A stretch of 37,106 nucleotides of DNA from Bacillota bacterium (GTDB lineage Bacteria > Bacillota > Clostridia > Christensenellales > UMGS416). Below are positions 16,898-23,660 of the stretch, piece after piece (position 1 is the stretch's first letter; each line of letters starts with the position of its first letter). Location: NCBI GenBank assembly GCA_023410875.1, contig JAEYPH010000028.1, positions 1-37,106 on the forward strand. The letters run 5' to 3'. A program made the position numbers and the translations under genes. Below the pieces are notes generated by a model that saw only the letters and a list, made by a program, of their open reading frames with translations, was not told the DNA's origin and searched no databases.

Positions 16898-16960
16898 GAT
16901 TTCGCGCTTTCGAGCGCGACCAAAGGGCTTTCCGGTCGCCCTTTGGAAACCTTCGGCCCC
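16898..16960. repeat. short copy of the dispersed hairpin element
   Basis: GATTTCGCGC followed by TCGCGCT-TTCG-AGCGCGA (a stem capped by a TTCG tetraloop, 16902-16919), then CCAAAGGG-N11-CCCTTTGG (16920-16946) and AAACCTTCGGCCCC. The right 40 bases are nearly identical to 14035-14074 and the left ten to 13696-13705, so this is the same element as the long array without its central hairpins. Confidence 0.8.
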
Positions 16961-17157
16961 AATCGTATGAATGATATAATTATGTACTAGTAAACAAGAA
17001 ACCGATGGCGGTTTTACTCCGCCGAGGAAACAGACCTCAGAAAGAAGATGACACAAGAACCCCGCCGCAGCGGTCCCCGTTCCAGGAAAACACGCGTGGG
17101 ACGGACAACATAAGGCCCGCTGGCGACGATTATCGCCAGCGGGCAGACGAGCCATAG
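16952..17157 (+). other. possible small transcript or 50-residue ORF
   Basis: TATAAT (16975-16980) with a weak TTCGGC 17 bases upstream could start a plus-strand transcript. It would include GGCGG-ttttact-CCGCC (17007-17023), GAGG-aaacaga-CCTC and the strong hairpin at 17115-17144. ATG 17005 opens a 50-codon frame (MAVLLRRGNRPQKEDD...) ending at 17157, very rich in Arg, Pro and Asp, without a ribosome site. I do not recognise either an RNA family or a protein. The remaining bases of 16843-17206 hold only the short repeat copy and the SSB terminator. Confidence 0.25.
17115..17144 (-). terminator. hairpin downstream of the SSB gene
   Basis: Perfect 12-bp stem GCCCGCTGGCGA / TCGCCAGCGGGC with a 6-base loop, 62 bases past the SSB stop codon on the minus strand. 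The T-tract is weak (CTTATGTTGT), so this is a likely but not ideal terminator. Confidence 0.55.
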
Positions 17158-17206
17158 TACAAGCTGTCCAGATCGCCGACGGCGCATCAGCACCGGCGGC
17201 GAAACG

Positions 17207-17839
17207 TTAGTATGGAGATACTTCCGGCGTCTCGATGAATGACACCGAAACCTCATAGGCCGTGCGGTTTTCCACGGTGCTGTCCGCGAGCTTCTTCTGG
17301 TATTGCCGGCTCTGCATGCGCCCGTGGATGAACACCTTCTGACCGACCTCCAGCGATTCGGCATAGCGGGCGTTGCGCCCCCAGGAGATCACCGGGATGT
17401 AGTCGCTCTTGTTGTAGGGCCGGTTGACCGCGATGAGCAGATCGGTGATCTCCCGACCGAAGGGCGTGGTGCGATACACCGGCGTGCGGCACACATAGCC
17501 CTCCAGCAGCACCTGGTTAGGGTTGTCGGACATGTCCTCCGGCGGGGAGATGTGCCTGGCAAACACCGTGAGGATCAGCCGGTTGTGCCCATCCATCAGG
17601 CGGTTGTAGGAGCGCAGCTGGCCGATGACTGCCAGTTGGTCCTCTGCGGACACATCCATCAGGTGCAGCAGGCGGTCGCTCACCATGACCGGCAGCACAT
17701 CGGCCACGCCGCTGAGCCGCGGCACCTCCAGCATCAGCGCATAGAACTTTTCTCCATAGAGGCTGTGGGAATACGTGGGCGGCTCGACGACCTTGCCCTT
17801 GAGGATCACTTGGTTGTTCTCGTGGGTTCCCTTTTCCAA
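17207..17839 (-). CDS. single-stranded DNA-binding protein with two OB domains
   Basis: 210-residue protein with two consecutive SSB-type OB folds. The first covers about residues 9-100 (NQVILKGKVVEPPTYSHSLYGEKFY...), the second about 107-205 (NQVLLEGYVCRTPVYRTTPFGREITDLLIAVNR...YIPVISWGRNARYAESLEVGQKVFIHGR). The second is closer to canonical SSB; the first is more divergent. It lacks the acidic C-terminal tip (DDDIPF) through which replicative SSBs recruit partners, so it is probably an accessory SSB, a form known in Clostridia. The start is TTG 17839-17837, with GGAG 9 bases upstream. Monocistronic. Confidence 0.88.
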   Translation of the reverse strand: MEKGTHENNQVILKGKVVEPPTYSHSLYGEKFYALMLEVPRLSGVADVLPVMVSDRLLHLMDVSAEDQLAVIGQLRSYNRLMDGHNRLILTVFARHISPPEDMSDNPNQVLLEGYVCRTPVYRTTPFGREITDLLIAVNRPYNKSDYIPVISWGRNARYAESLEVGQKVFIHGRMQSRQYQKKLADSTVENRTAYEVSVSFIETPEVSPY

Positions 17840-17992
17840 CGCCTATCACTCCGTGCTTCTTTTGATTCGGATATGAGAGTATATGGTTGGCCTTTGGGGA
17901 CTATTCCAGCTTGCCAAAAAAGCAAGGATAGAAGACGACGTAGCAACCGGTAGCCAGTCACTTGGCAAAGGGCAGAAGCCTGAACAGCAAAG

Positions 17993-18025
17993 ATATCGCT
18001 CGACGGTATGTCCGGCGAGCGATAT
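17993..18025 (-). terminator. hairpin after the deacetylase remnant
   Basis: ATATCGCTCG and CGAGCGATAT form a perfect 10-bp stem with a 13-base loop. On the minus strand it is followed by CTTTGCTG. It lies 35 bases past the deacetylase stop codon and was probably that gene's terminator. The stretch 17840-17992 holds the SSB leader and no gene. Confidence 0.5.
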
Positions 18026-18059
18026 TGCACGGATATGACAAGCCGGGTAGTGAAAAGAC

Positions 18060-18290
18060 CTATTCCTTTCGTTGCTTGAGGACCTCCAAATTCTCCTCCA
18101 CGAGCTCGCTGACCGTTACGGGCTTGAAGCCCTTCTCCTTGAGCCCGGCCAGCAGGTCCGGCAGTGCCTCATAGGTGTGGGCGGCGTCGTTGTGATAGAG
18201 CATGATGGAGCCGCTTTGCACCCTGCTGAAGATACGGTTCTTGATGGCGGCCACGTCCAGGCCCTTCCAGTCCAGGCTATCGACATGGGT
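18060..18290 (-). pseudogene. C-terminal remnant of a NodB-type polysaccharide deacetylase
   Basis: The frame reads VDSLDWKGLDVAAI...GSIMLYHNDAAHTYEALPDLLAGLKEKGFKPVTVSELVEE and then stops. This is the end of the NodB barrel of peptidoglycan/chitin deacetylases: the (W)(T/S)VDSLDW strand, the late metal/catalytic region around LYHND, and the final VTVSEL helix. Similarity ends abruptly just before VDSLDWKG, at about 18285, beside the serine recombinase gene; residues before that point are unrelated. The N-terminal two thirds, with the TFDDG motif, are not found in the window. The gene is therefore broken at an integration site and inactive here. Confidence 0.75.
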
Positions 18291-18315
18291 TATAAAAGTA
18301 AAAAATGAAGCACAC

Positions 18316-19836
18316 CTATTCCGGCACCTTCCAGGCAATTGTGATCTCGTTGTTGTCCTTGATGGTGATCTTCTCGATGTACTTTTTGCTGATCCTCTTG
18401 CGCTCCTCAATGCCCCCATCCTTCCAGGCAGCCAAAAGGGCATCGCTGTCAATCTGTTCATCCTCCCCAATACCTGCCTTCATCTTGCGTTTGCATAGCA
18501 CCTCACTGAGCTGGCTCTGCTTCTCCTCCAGCATCATTAGGCGCTTGGTGATATGCTCACGCAAAAAGTCGTTGGCGTGGCGGAGCTGTTCCATATAGTC
18601 CTCGTACTCCCTACCGATCTCCACAAGCTGCATCTTAATCTTGTTGGCTTGTTCATCAAAGGGCTGCGGTATCTGAACCAAATGAGCCAACGAGGCCATC
18701 TTATCCAGCAGAAGGGCTTCCACCAACTCCTCCACGTCCTCGGCCAACACCGCCTCGCTGTGCCCTTGGCACAGATGGTAGTTGGTCTTGCCGCGGCAGT
18801 TGAGATAATTTCGTCCCTCCCGATAGGCCAAAAAAGTCATGGCATAACCGCAGTATCCACACTTGGTAAGCCCCGAAAGCCAGGTATTCTTTCCTTTTCC
18901 TGAGTTTTTGATCTGCTCATTGGCGTCCAGTTTGAACTGCACGCGCAGCCACATGTCCGCAGGAATAACGCCTTCGTGCAGGCCGATGGATACGTACTGA
19001 TCCTTCAACTGACGATACTTGGATGCGTTTCGATCTCTCTGCCCATATAACAAAAGGCCTCGTTCCCCGATAAAGGAGTGAACATCATTGGTGATATGGC
19101 ACCCTTTGGCCAGATAATATGTGTAGACATCCACATCCGCACACACGTAAAAGGGATTCCTCAAAATCTTGGACACCTTGGCCGATTCCCATTTGCCGCC
19201 CAGCGGCGCGGGGACGTCCATCCGCCGGAGCTTATCGCAGATGCCGGACAGGGACAACCCATCATCATACCACTGGTACATTTCGACAAGGTGCGGGTTC
19301 TCAATCTCGTCGGGCACGCTGAGTTTCATCGCCCGGCCATCCTCGATCGCATGGGTCTTCTGGTATCCGTAATGGGTTTTGCCACCCAGGGTGCGCCCCT
19401 GCTTGGCCCGGGCGTAGTAGTTGTCCTTCACGCGCAGGGCAATGGTTTCCCGCTCCAGTTGAGCAAAGACCAACGTAATGCTCAGCATGGCCCGGCCCGT
19501 GGCTGTGGACGTGTCGAAGTTGTCGTTGAGGGAAACGAAAGCAACGCCATATTTTTCCAGAACTTTGTAGACATTATAGAAATCCACCAGCGAGCGGCTG
19601 AAACGATCCACCTTGTAGACAATAACCTTCTTAATGATTCCCGCTTCTATGTCATTGACCATCTTCTTGAAATCCGGCCGGTCAATGTTGCTGCCGCTGT
19701 AGCCGCGATCCTGGTAGACCCTGTAGTTGATAGTTTCCCGGGGATCATCGATCATGCGGACGCACTTTTCGATTTGCGTCTCTATGGAGTCGCTATCCTT
19801 CTTATCGATGCTCTGGCGGGCATATACGGCGATCAT
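18316..19836 (-). CDS. large serine recombinase (site-specific integrase)
   Basis: 506-residue recombinase that would integrate and excise a mobile element. The resolvase domain carries IAVYARQSIDKKD with the catalytic Ser, the QDRGYSGSNIDRPDF and YKVDRFSRSLVDF motifs, and FAQLERETIALRVKD. The recombinase domain follows, with GYQKTHAI... and the KWESAKVSKILRNPFY segment. Next come a zinc ribbon (CGYCGYAM...LNCRGKTNYHLCQG) and a C-terminal coiled coil (ANKIKMQLVEIGREYEDYMEQL). Start at ATG 19836 because GGAGG lies 9 bases before it. The stop lies only about 30 bases from the break in the deacetylase gene, as expected for an integrase at an element end. Confidence 0.93.
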   Translation of the reverse strand: MIAVYARQSIDKKDSDSIETQIEKCVRMIDDPRETINYRVYQDRGYSGSNIDRPDFKKMVNDIEAGIIKKVIVYKVDRFSRSLVDFYNVYKVLEKYGVAFVSLNDNFDTSTATGRAMLSITLVFAQLERETIALRVKDNYYARAKQGRTLGGKTHYGYQKTHAIEDGRAMKLSVPDEIENPHLVEMYQWYDDGLSLSGICDKLRRMDVPAPLGGKWESAKVSKILRNPFYVCADVDVYTYYLAKGCHITNDVHSFIGERGLLLYGQRDRNASKYRQLKDQYVSIGLHEGVIPADMWLRVQFKLDANEQIKNSGKGKNTWLSGLTKCGYCGYAMTFLAYREGRNYLNCRGKTNYHLCQGHSEAVLAEDVEELVEALLLDKMASLAHLVQIPQPFDEQANKIKMQLVEIGREYEDYMEQLRHANDFLREHITKRLMMLEEKQSQLSEVLCKRKMKAGIGEDEQIDSDALLAAWKDGGIEERKRISKKYIEKITIKDNNEITIAWKVPE

Positions 19837-19915
19837 AGGCGGAAACCTCCATAGAAAAAGCCTGCATATCAGCTGGCACATTTACGGATTCATAATAAAG
19901 ATAGAAGATACATGG

Positions 19916-20101
19916 TTATCTCATGCTGCCAAAATTGTCCGACGAATCCCGGCCCTGTGCCACTGCCTTTTCCCGCAGAATTTTGACAGCACACATGACG
20001 GCTTCCTGCTGCCTGCGCCTGCCCTCTTCCTGCGTTAGCTGGGGGTAATCATCGCTGACGGTGTATGTCCTCCCCGACTTTGCTACAAACGTCCGCTTCA
20101 T
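19916..20101 (-). CDS. small protein of unknown function upstream of the recombinase
   Basis: 61-residue ORF starting MKRTFVAKSGRTYTVSDDYP and continuing with a charged helix (EEGRRRQQEAVMCAVKILREKAV). The start at 20101 is preceded by GGGTGAT. A longer start at 20146 exists but has no better ribosome site. It lies between the recombinase and a plausible promoter, in the same direction. Small helical proteins beside serine recombinases may act as directionality factors or repressors, but I see no DNA-binding motif here and do not assign a role. Confidence 0.5.
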   Translation of the reverse strand: MKRTFVAKSGRTYTVSDDYPQLTQEEGRRRQQEAVMCAVKILREKAVAQGRDSSDNFGSMR

Positions 20102-20160
20102 TCTATCACCCAGAATATGTATATGACCTGGGCCTTCATATATCACATGAGAAGCATGCG

Positions 20161-20201
20161 AACGGTATCCCGTTTATACTGGAGGTTCTCACATACAACA
20201 A
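20161..20201 (-). promoter_or_regulatory. promoter and dyad for the recombinase operon
   Basis: Minus-strand TTGTTG (20201-20196), a 17-base spacer and TATAAA (20178-20173) form a promoter. AACGG-tatc-CCGTT (20161-20174) is a perfect 5-bp inverted repeat at its downstream edge and could be an operator. The -35 lies inside the arm of the adjacent hairpin. Confidence 0.5.
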
Positions 20202-20236
20202 AGGACGCAGCGGATGACTCCCTGCGTCCTTTGTTG
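20196..20236. terminator. bidirectional terminator-like hairpin
   Basis: CAACAAAGGACGCAG and CTGCGTCCTTTGTTG are perfect 15-bp arms around an 11-base loop. It would insulate the recombinase promoter from the hydrolase unit on its right. Confidence 0.6.
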
Positions 20237-20298
20237 CTGTAAGATTCAAGGCACTACCAGGTTCTGTCCCTCAGCAGCTCTACCGATAAACAAGCCAG

Positions 20299-20400
20299 CT
20301 ATAGCGTGCCGTTCGTAACACGTACAGGCAGCCGTAAGGTGACCGTTGTGCTTTCCAGATATACGCTGGAGATGGCAACGCCATAAGCTTCACACAACAT
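20299..20400 (-). CDS. possible 33-residue ORF
   Basis: Minus-strand ATG 20400 opens MLCEAYGVAISSVYLESTTVTLRLP... to a TAG at 20299. GGGAGG lies 7 bases before the ATG, but inside the right arm of the 12-bp hairpin at 20406-20444, so it would be hidden when the RNA folds. It may be a leader-like peptide, a gene remnant, or chance. I recognise no family. Confidence 0.25.
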   Translation of the reverse strand: MLCEAYGVAISSVYLESTTVTLRLPVRVTNGTL

Positions 20401-20405
20401 GCCGC

Positions 20406-20444
20406 AACCTCCCGGCCAGAGCAATTTGCCCCGGCCGGGAGGTT
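20406..20444. terminator. strong hairpin after the alpha/beta hydrolase gene
   Basis: AACCTCCCGGCC / GGCCGGGAGGTT, a 12-bp perfect stem with a 15-base loop, abuts the TAA of the hydrolase gene. The T-rich side (TTTATTCT) is on the plus strand, so as a minus-strand terminator it is incomplete. Confidence 0.45.
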
Positions 20445-21211
20445 TATTCTATCTTCTTTTTACGGGACTCGGCACGCTTAATAAACTCCCGCACGAGTCT
20501 GACAAAAACGTTTTCGCCGTCCTTCACGGCGTGCAGATGCTCTGTGTGCTCATAGCCCTGCAGCACAAGGCAGGTCACCTGGTCGGCGCCAAAGCCAAAC
20601 TGCGCCAGCGTGGAGACCAGCAGCTGCGTCTGCTCCAGGCGGTTGGGGATGTCCCGGTCGGTCACCAGCACCAGCAGCGGCGGCAGACTCCCCTGCTCTC
20701 CCACGTGATACAGTGGCGCGGCCTCGTCACACAGGACACGCCTTACATCCACCCCCCGCTCCCGCAGCACATTGAAATGCGTGGTGGGCTGCCCGGAATC
20801 GAACACAAAGCCCGCGAGATCGGCACTGCTCAGGCCGTGCCGGCCCAGCCAGCGGCCGTCAAAGCACAGCATCATGGCCAGATACGCCCCCGCCGAGGAG
20901 CCGGATACATAGATCCCCTCGCAGGCCCCATATTCGCCGATGTGCCGCGCCGCCCAGTGCACGCCCGCGGCGGCATCCTCGATGAACTGCGGATACCGGG
21001 CACTGGGGTACATCCTGTAGTCGGCAGACACCACTGCGATGCCGCTTCGGGCCAGCTCCTCAAACACATTGCGCTCGGTGGTTCTGTCCCCGGTCTCCAT
21101 GCCGCCGCCGTGGAAGAACACGAACACCGGGAACGTCCCGCTGTCCGGCAGATAGAGATCCAGCAGCGTTTCCGGGTAGGGGGCGTAGGCGATATCGGTG
21201 ATGATCTTCAT
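20444..21211 (-). CDS. alpha/beta hydrolase (esterase)
   Basis: 255-residue alpha/beta-hydrolase of the hormone-sensitive-lipase/BD-FAE-like group. The oxyanion motif is FFHGGGMETGD, the nucleophile elbow is SGSSAGAYLA, and the acid/base end is LVTDRDIPN...GYEHTEHLHAV. The start is placed at ATG 21211 (MKIITDIAYAPYP), which has GAGGAG upstream and matches where the family fold begins; the frame extends 30 codons further without support. There is no signal peptide. Such enzymes cleave short acyl or feruloyl esters; with other glycan genes nearby, a side-chain esterase role is possible but not shown. Confidence 0.85.
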   Translation of the reverse strand: MKIITDIAYAPYPETLLDLYLPDSGTFPVFVFFHGGGMETGDRTTERNVFEELARSGIAVVSADYRMYPSARYPQFIEDAAAGVHWAARHIGEYGACEGIYVSGSSAGAYLAMMLCFDGRWLGRHGLSSADLAGFVFDSGQPTTHFNVLRERGVDVRRVLCDEAAPLYHVGEQGSLPPLLVLVTDRDIPNRLEQTQLLVSTLAQFGFGADQVTCLVLQGYEHTEHLHAVKDGENVFVRLVREFIKRAESRKKKIE

Positions 21212-21356
21212 AATACTTGCTGCTCCTCTTCCAGTACCGTGCACAGGCATCTCGAATGCGCCGTGCCAGTGCCAGTATACCACCTGCACCGCCCACGGCA
21301 AGCCGGCACGGGCGGAAGGCTCAGCCGGGAACCCCTTCCCAAAATAAACAAACAGC

Positions 21357-21393
21357 TTGACACCCCGTTATCTGTCTTATATTATTAAGACAG
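21357..21393 (+). promoter_or_regulatory. blaI-type promoter with overlapping operator
   Basis: TTGACA (21357-21362), a 17-base spacer and TATTAT (21380-21385) give a near-consensus promoter. CTGTCTTA and TAAGACAG (21372-21379 and 21386-21393) form a perfect 8-bp inverted repeat around the -10. A further half site, GAGACAG, lies at 21411-21417. This fits autorepression by the BlaI-like protein. Confidence 0.8.
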
Positions 21394-21435
21394 TTTATTC
21401 TTATAAAATTGAGACAGATCAGAAAGTGTGATCCG

Positions 21436-21861
21436 ATGAAAAAACGCCTGCTGGACTCGGAATGGACGATACTCAAAGCGCTCTGGAACAAGGAGCCGCA
21501 GACGTTAAAAAGCATTGTAGAGTGCATCAGAAAAGACCAGCCCGACGTGGACTGGAACTACAAGACCTATCATTCCTATCTGCGCATCATGCAGGAGAAG
21601 AATTTGCTCGGGTCCGACAGTAAAAACGGAAAGGATAAAGTCTATTATCCTTTGATCTCGCGGGAAGACGCCCTGAAATGCGAAAGCGAGAACCTCCTGA
21701 GCAGGGTCAGCGTGGCGTCGGTGGGCAGGCTGGTGGCAATGCTCGCAAAGAGCGAAGGTCTTTCGAAAGAAGATCAGCGCGAACTGCTGGACTTTTCCGC
21801 CAGGCTGGAAAACCAATCCGGAGGTGAAGGCAATGACGGTGCTGCGGACCGTTCTAGATAA
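21436..21861 (+). CDS. BlaI/MecI/CopY-family transcriptional repressor
   Basis: 141-residue winged-helix repressor. The motif LLDSEWTILKALWNKEPQTLKSIVECI followed by DWNYKTYHSYLRIMQEKNLL is the BlaI DNA-binding domain, and the C-terminal helices would dimerise. BlaI repressors are inactivated when the partner M56 metalloprotease is activated. The start is ATG 21436; an upstream TTG start (21409) is possible but would overlap the operator region. The 3' end overlaps the blaR1-like gene by 29 bases. It probably controls its own operon through the palindrome at 21372-21393. Confidence 0.9.
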   Translation: MKKRLLDSEWTILKALWNKEPQTLKSIVECIRKDQPDVDWNYKTYHSYLRIMQEKNLLGSDSKNGKDKVYYPLISREDALKCESENLLSRVSVASVGRLVAMLAKSEGLSKEDQRELLDFSARLENQSGGEGNDGAADRSR

Positions 21862-23641
21862 CAGCATCGCTTTCAGCCTGCTCTGCGCGGGGGTATGGCT
21901 GGTGAAGGCAGTGCTCAGAAAGCACCTGTCCGCCCGGCTGCACTATATGATTTGGGTGGCTGTGCTCGTAAGCTTGCTGACTCCGGTAAGGATCGACAGC
22001 GGCATCAATCTAGGGAACCTGCTGCCAAGGCGGGTGGCGCAAACCATCATCGAGCAAACGGAAAAACTGCAGCCCTTGGCAGAAATCGTCAACGGATCAA
22101 CCACCAACGGCAATCAGGGTATTCATCCAAACGACCAACCTGCGGCAGCAAACACTGCGCCTTCCAGCCTGCCAGCCGTTTCGAGGCATTCTCAACCAGA
22201 TCGCACGGAGCCTTTGAATCCGGCTGTGCGCATCGACTGGTCCGCGTGGTTGTGGGCTGCCTGGCTGGCGGGCATGGCCGCAACAACCCTGCGGCTCTTC
22301 CTGGGAGGCCTGCGGTTGCGCCGGCATATCATCCGGTGCAGCCTTCCTCAAACACCTGCATGGCTTGATGCCTGCGCCCAGGAGTGTGCGAATGCGCTGA
22401 ACATGCGCCAAAGGGTCCGCATTGTTTTGCAGCCGGTTCTGCCTGTGCCAGCCGTGATGGGTATTTTTCACCCAATACTCGCGATGCCCGAGTCCATCGT
22501 TGAGGAAGGGAGCGCTGAGCAGGTCCGTCACATCCTGCTGCATGAGTTCAACCACGTCCAGCGGGGCGACCTGCTCGTAATCGCTTTATTGAATCTGCTC
22601 AATGGGATCTATTGGTTCAACCCGCTCATCTGGTTGTGCTTCAACCGCATCCGTGCGGATATGGAAACGTCCTGCGACAACGATGTCGTAAATGTGCTGG
22701 GCAAGAGCCAGCGGCAGGAATACATACGCACGCTCGTCTATTTCTCGGGTATGGGTTGGCGCTCCCGCACGCAAGCCGCCCTGAGCCTTCACGATGCCAA
22801 AACCAAAATGAAGCTTAGAATTGGAGCAATGTACATGACCAAGAAAACCAAGCCGGCCATAGCGGCGCCGATCATCCTGCTTGTGCTCGTGCTGCTGCTG
22901 GCGGTATCCGTGACAGGTTGTCTGCCCACGCTGGACAACAGTACGGCCTGGCCTCGCCCGTCGGCCGCCGCCACCTTGGAGCCGGCTTCTCCCACGGCCG
23001 TCGCGGTGAGCACAACAGGCCCGGCAGCTACGGCGGAGACGCCGGCCCCAGAGGCGTCCCAGTGGGAAAACCAGTATAAGCCGGTGCTGGATGAATACCG
23101 TGAATTTGTCAAGAGTTTCAAACAAAGCACCAGGCTGGAAAACTTACCGGATTGGGGCGCGCCATGGGAACAAACCGCTGCAGATATGATGTTGAGCACA
23201 CGGCAGTTTGGCTATGCCTTACGGGATATGGACAGCAACGGAATCCCTGAACTGTTTTTACTTACGAGCGATGGCTTCATCTGGGCGATGTATACGGTTG
23301 CTGATGAGGCGCCCAAACTGATAGGTACATTCTGGACCAGAAACACCTGCGTTATGGACCAGTCAGCCGTCCTCTATACGAAATGGAGCAACGGTGCGCT
23401 GGATAACGGCCAGGACATTTATAGAATGTCGAAGGACGGGCGGGAGCTCGAGCTCATAGAGAGGGTCGCCATGGAAAGCAAGGACGAAAACGGATATCCG
23501 CTGGATGCGCCGCGTTACTATAAATACGCCGGTTCAGGCAGCAGCAAGAAGATCATCAGTGAGGCGGAAGCCGACGCGGAAACGTCAAAATCTCCGAAAA
23601 ACAACGATCAAAGCGGGCTGACGTTTGTGCCGCTCCGGTAG
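21833..23641 (+). CDS. M56-family (BlaR1/MecR1-like) membrane metallopeptidase with non-penicillin-binding C-terminus
   Basis: 602-residue sensor-protease. N-terminal membrane helices (SIAFSLLCAGVWLVKAVL, HYMIWVAVLVSLL) and another at about 137-160 are followed by the zinc protease motif HEFNH (237-241) and the WFNPLIWLCFNRIRADMETSCDNDVV segment typical of M56. After a last membrane helix (343-362) ending in VTGC come about 40 Pro/Ala/Thr residues and an outside domain of about 190 residues with LRDMDSNGIPELFLLTSDG. True BlaR1 carries a class D beta-lactamase-like sensor there, with an SxxK serine; I see none, so this probably senses another signal. Start at ATG 21833 with GGAGGTGA upstream. 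Confidence 0.88.
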   Translation: MTVLRTVLDNSIAFSLLCAGVWLVKAVLRKHLSARLHYMIWVAVLVSLLTPVRIDSGINLGNLLPRRVAQTIIEQTEKLQPLAEIVNGSTTNGNQGIHPNDQPAAANTAPSSLPAVSRHSQPDRTEPLNPAVRIDWSAWLWAAWLAGMAATTLRLFLGGLRLRRHIIRCSLPQTPAWLDACAQECANALNMRQRVRIVLQPVLPVPAVMGIFHPILAMPESIVEEGSAEQVRHILLHEFNHVQRGDLLVIALLNLLNGIYWFNPLIWLCFNRIRADMETSCDNDVVNVLGKSQRQEYIRTLVYFSGMGWRSRTQAALSLHDAKTKMKLRIGAMYMTKKTKPAIAAPIILLVLVLLLAVSVTGCLPTLDNSTAWPRPSAAATLEPASPTAVAVSTTGPAATAETPAPEASQWENQYKPVLDEYREFVKSFKQSTRLENLPDWGAPWEQTAADMMLSTRQFGYALRDMDSNGIPELFLLTSDGFIWAMYTVADEAPKLIGTFWTRNTCVMDQSAVLYTKWSNGALDNGQDIYRMSKDGRELELIERVAMESKDENGYPLDAPRYYKYAGSGSSKKIISEAEADAETSKSPKNNDQSGLTFVPLR

Positions 23642-23660
23642 GGCGCTGCACGTCCATGCC

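Noticed and set aside
18060..18470. Intact 136-residue protein overlapping the recombinase end
   Set aside because: Its N-terminal half is the antisense of recombinase coding sequence; only the last 75 or so residues resemble a NodB deacetylase.
21833..23641. True beta-lactam sensor BlaR1
   Set aside because: The C-terminal domain lacks the serine beta-lactamase motifs and no beta-lactamase or alternative penicillin-binding protein gene is adjacent.
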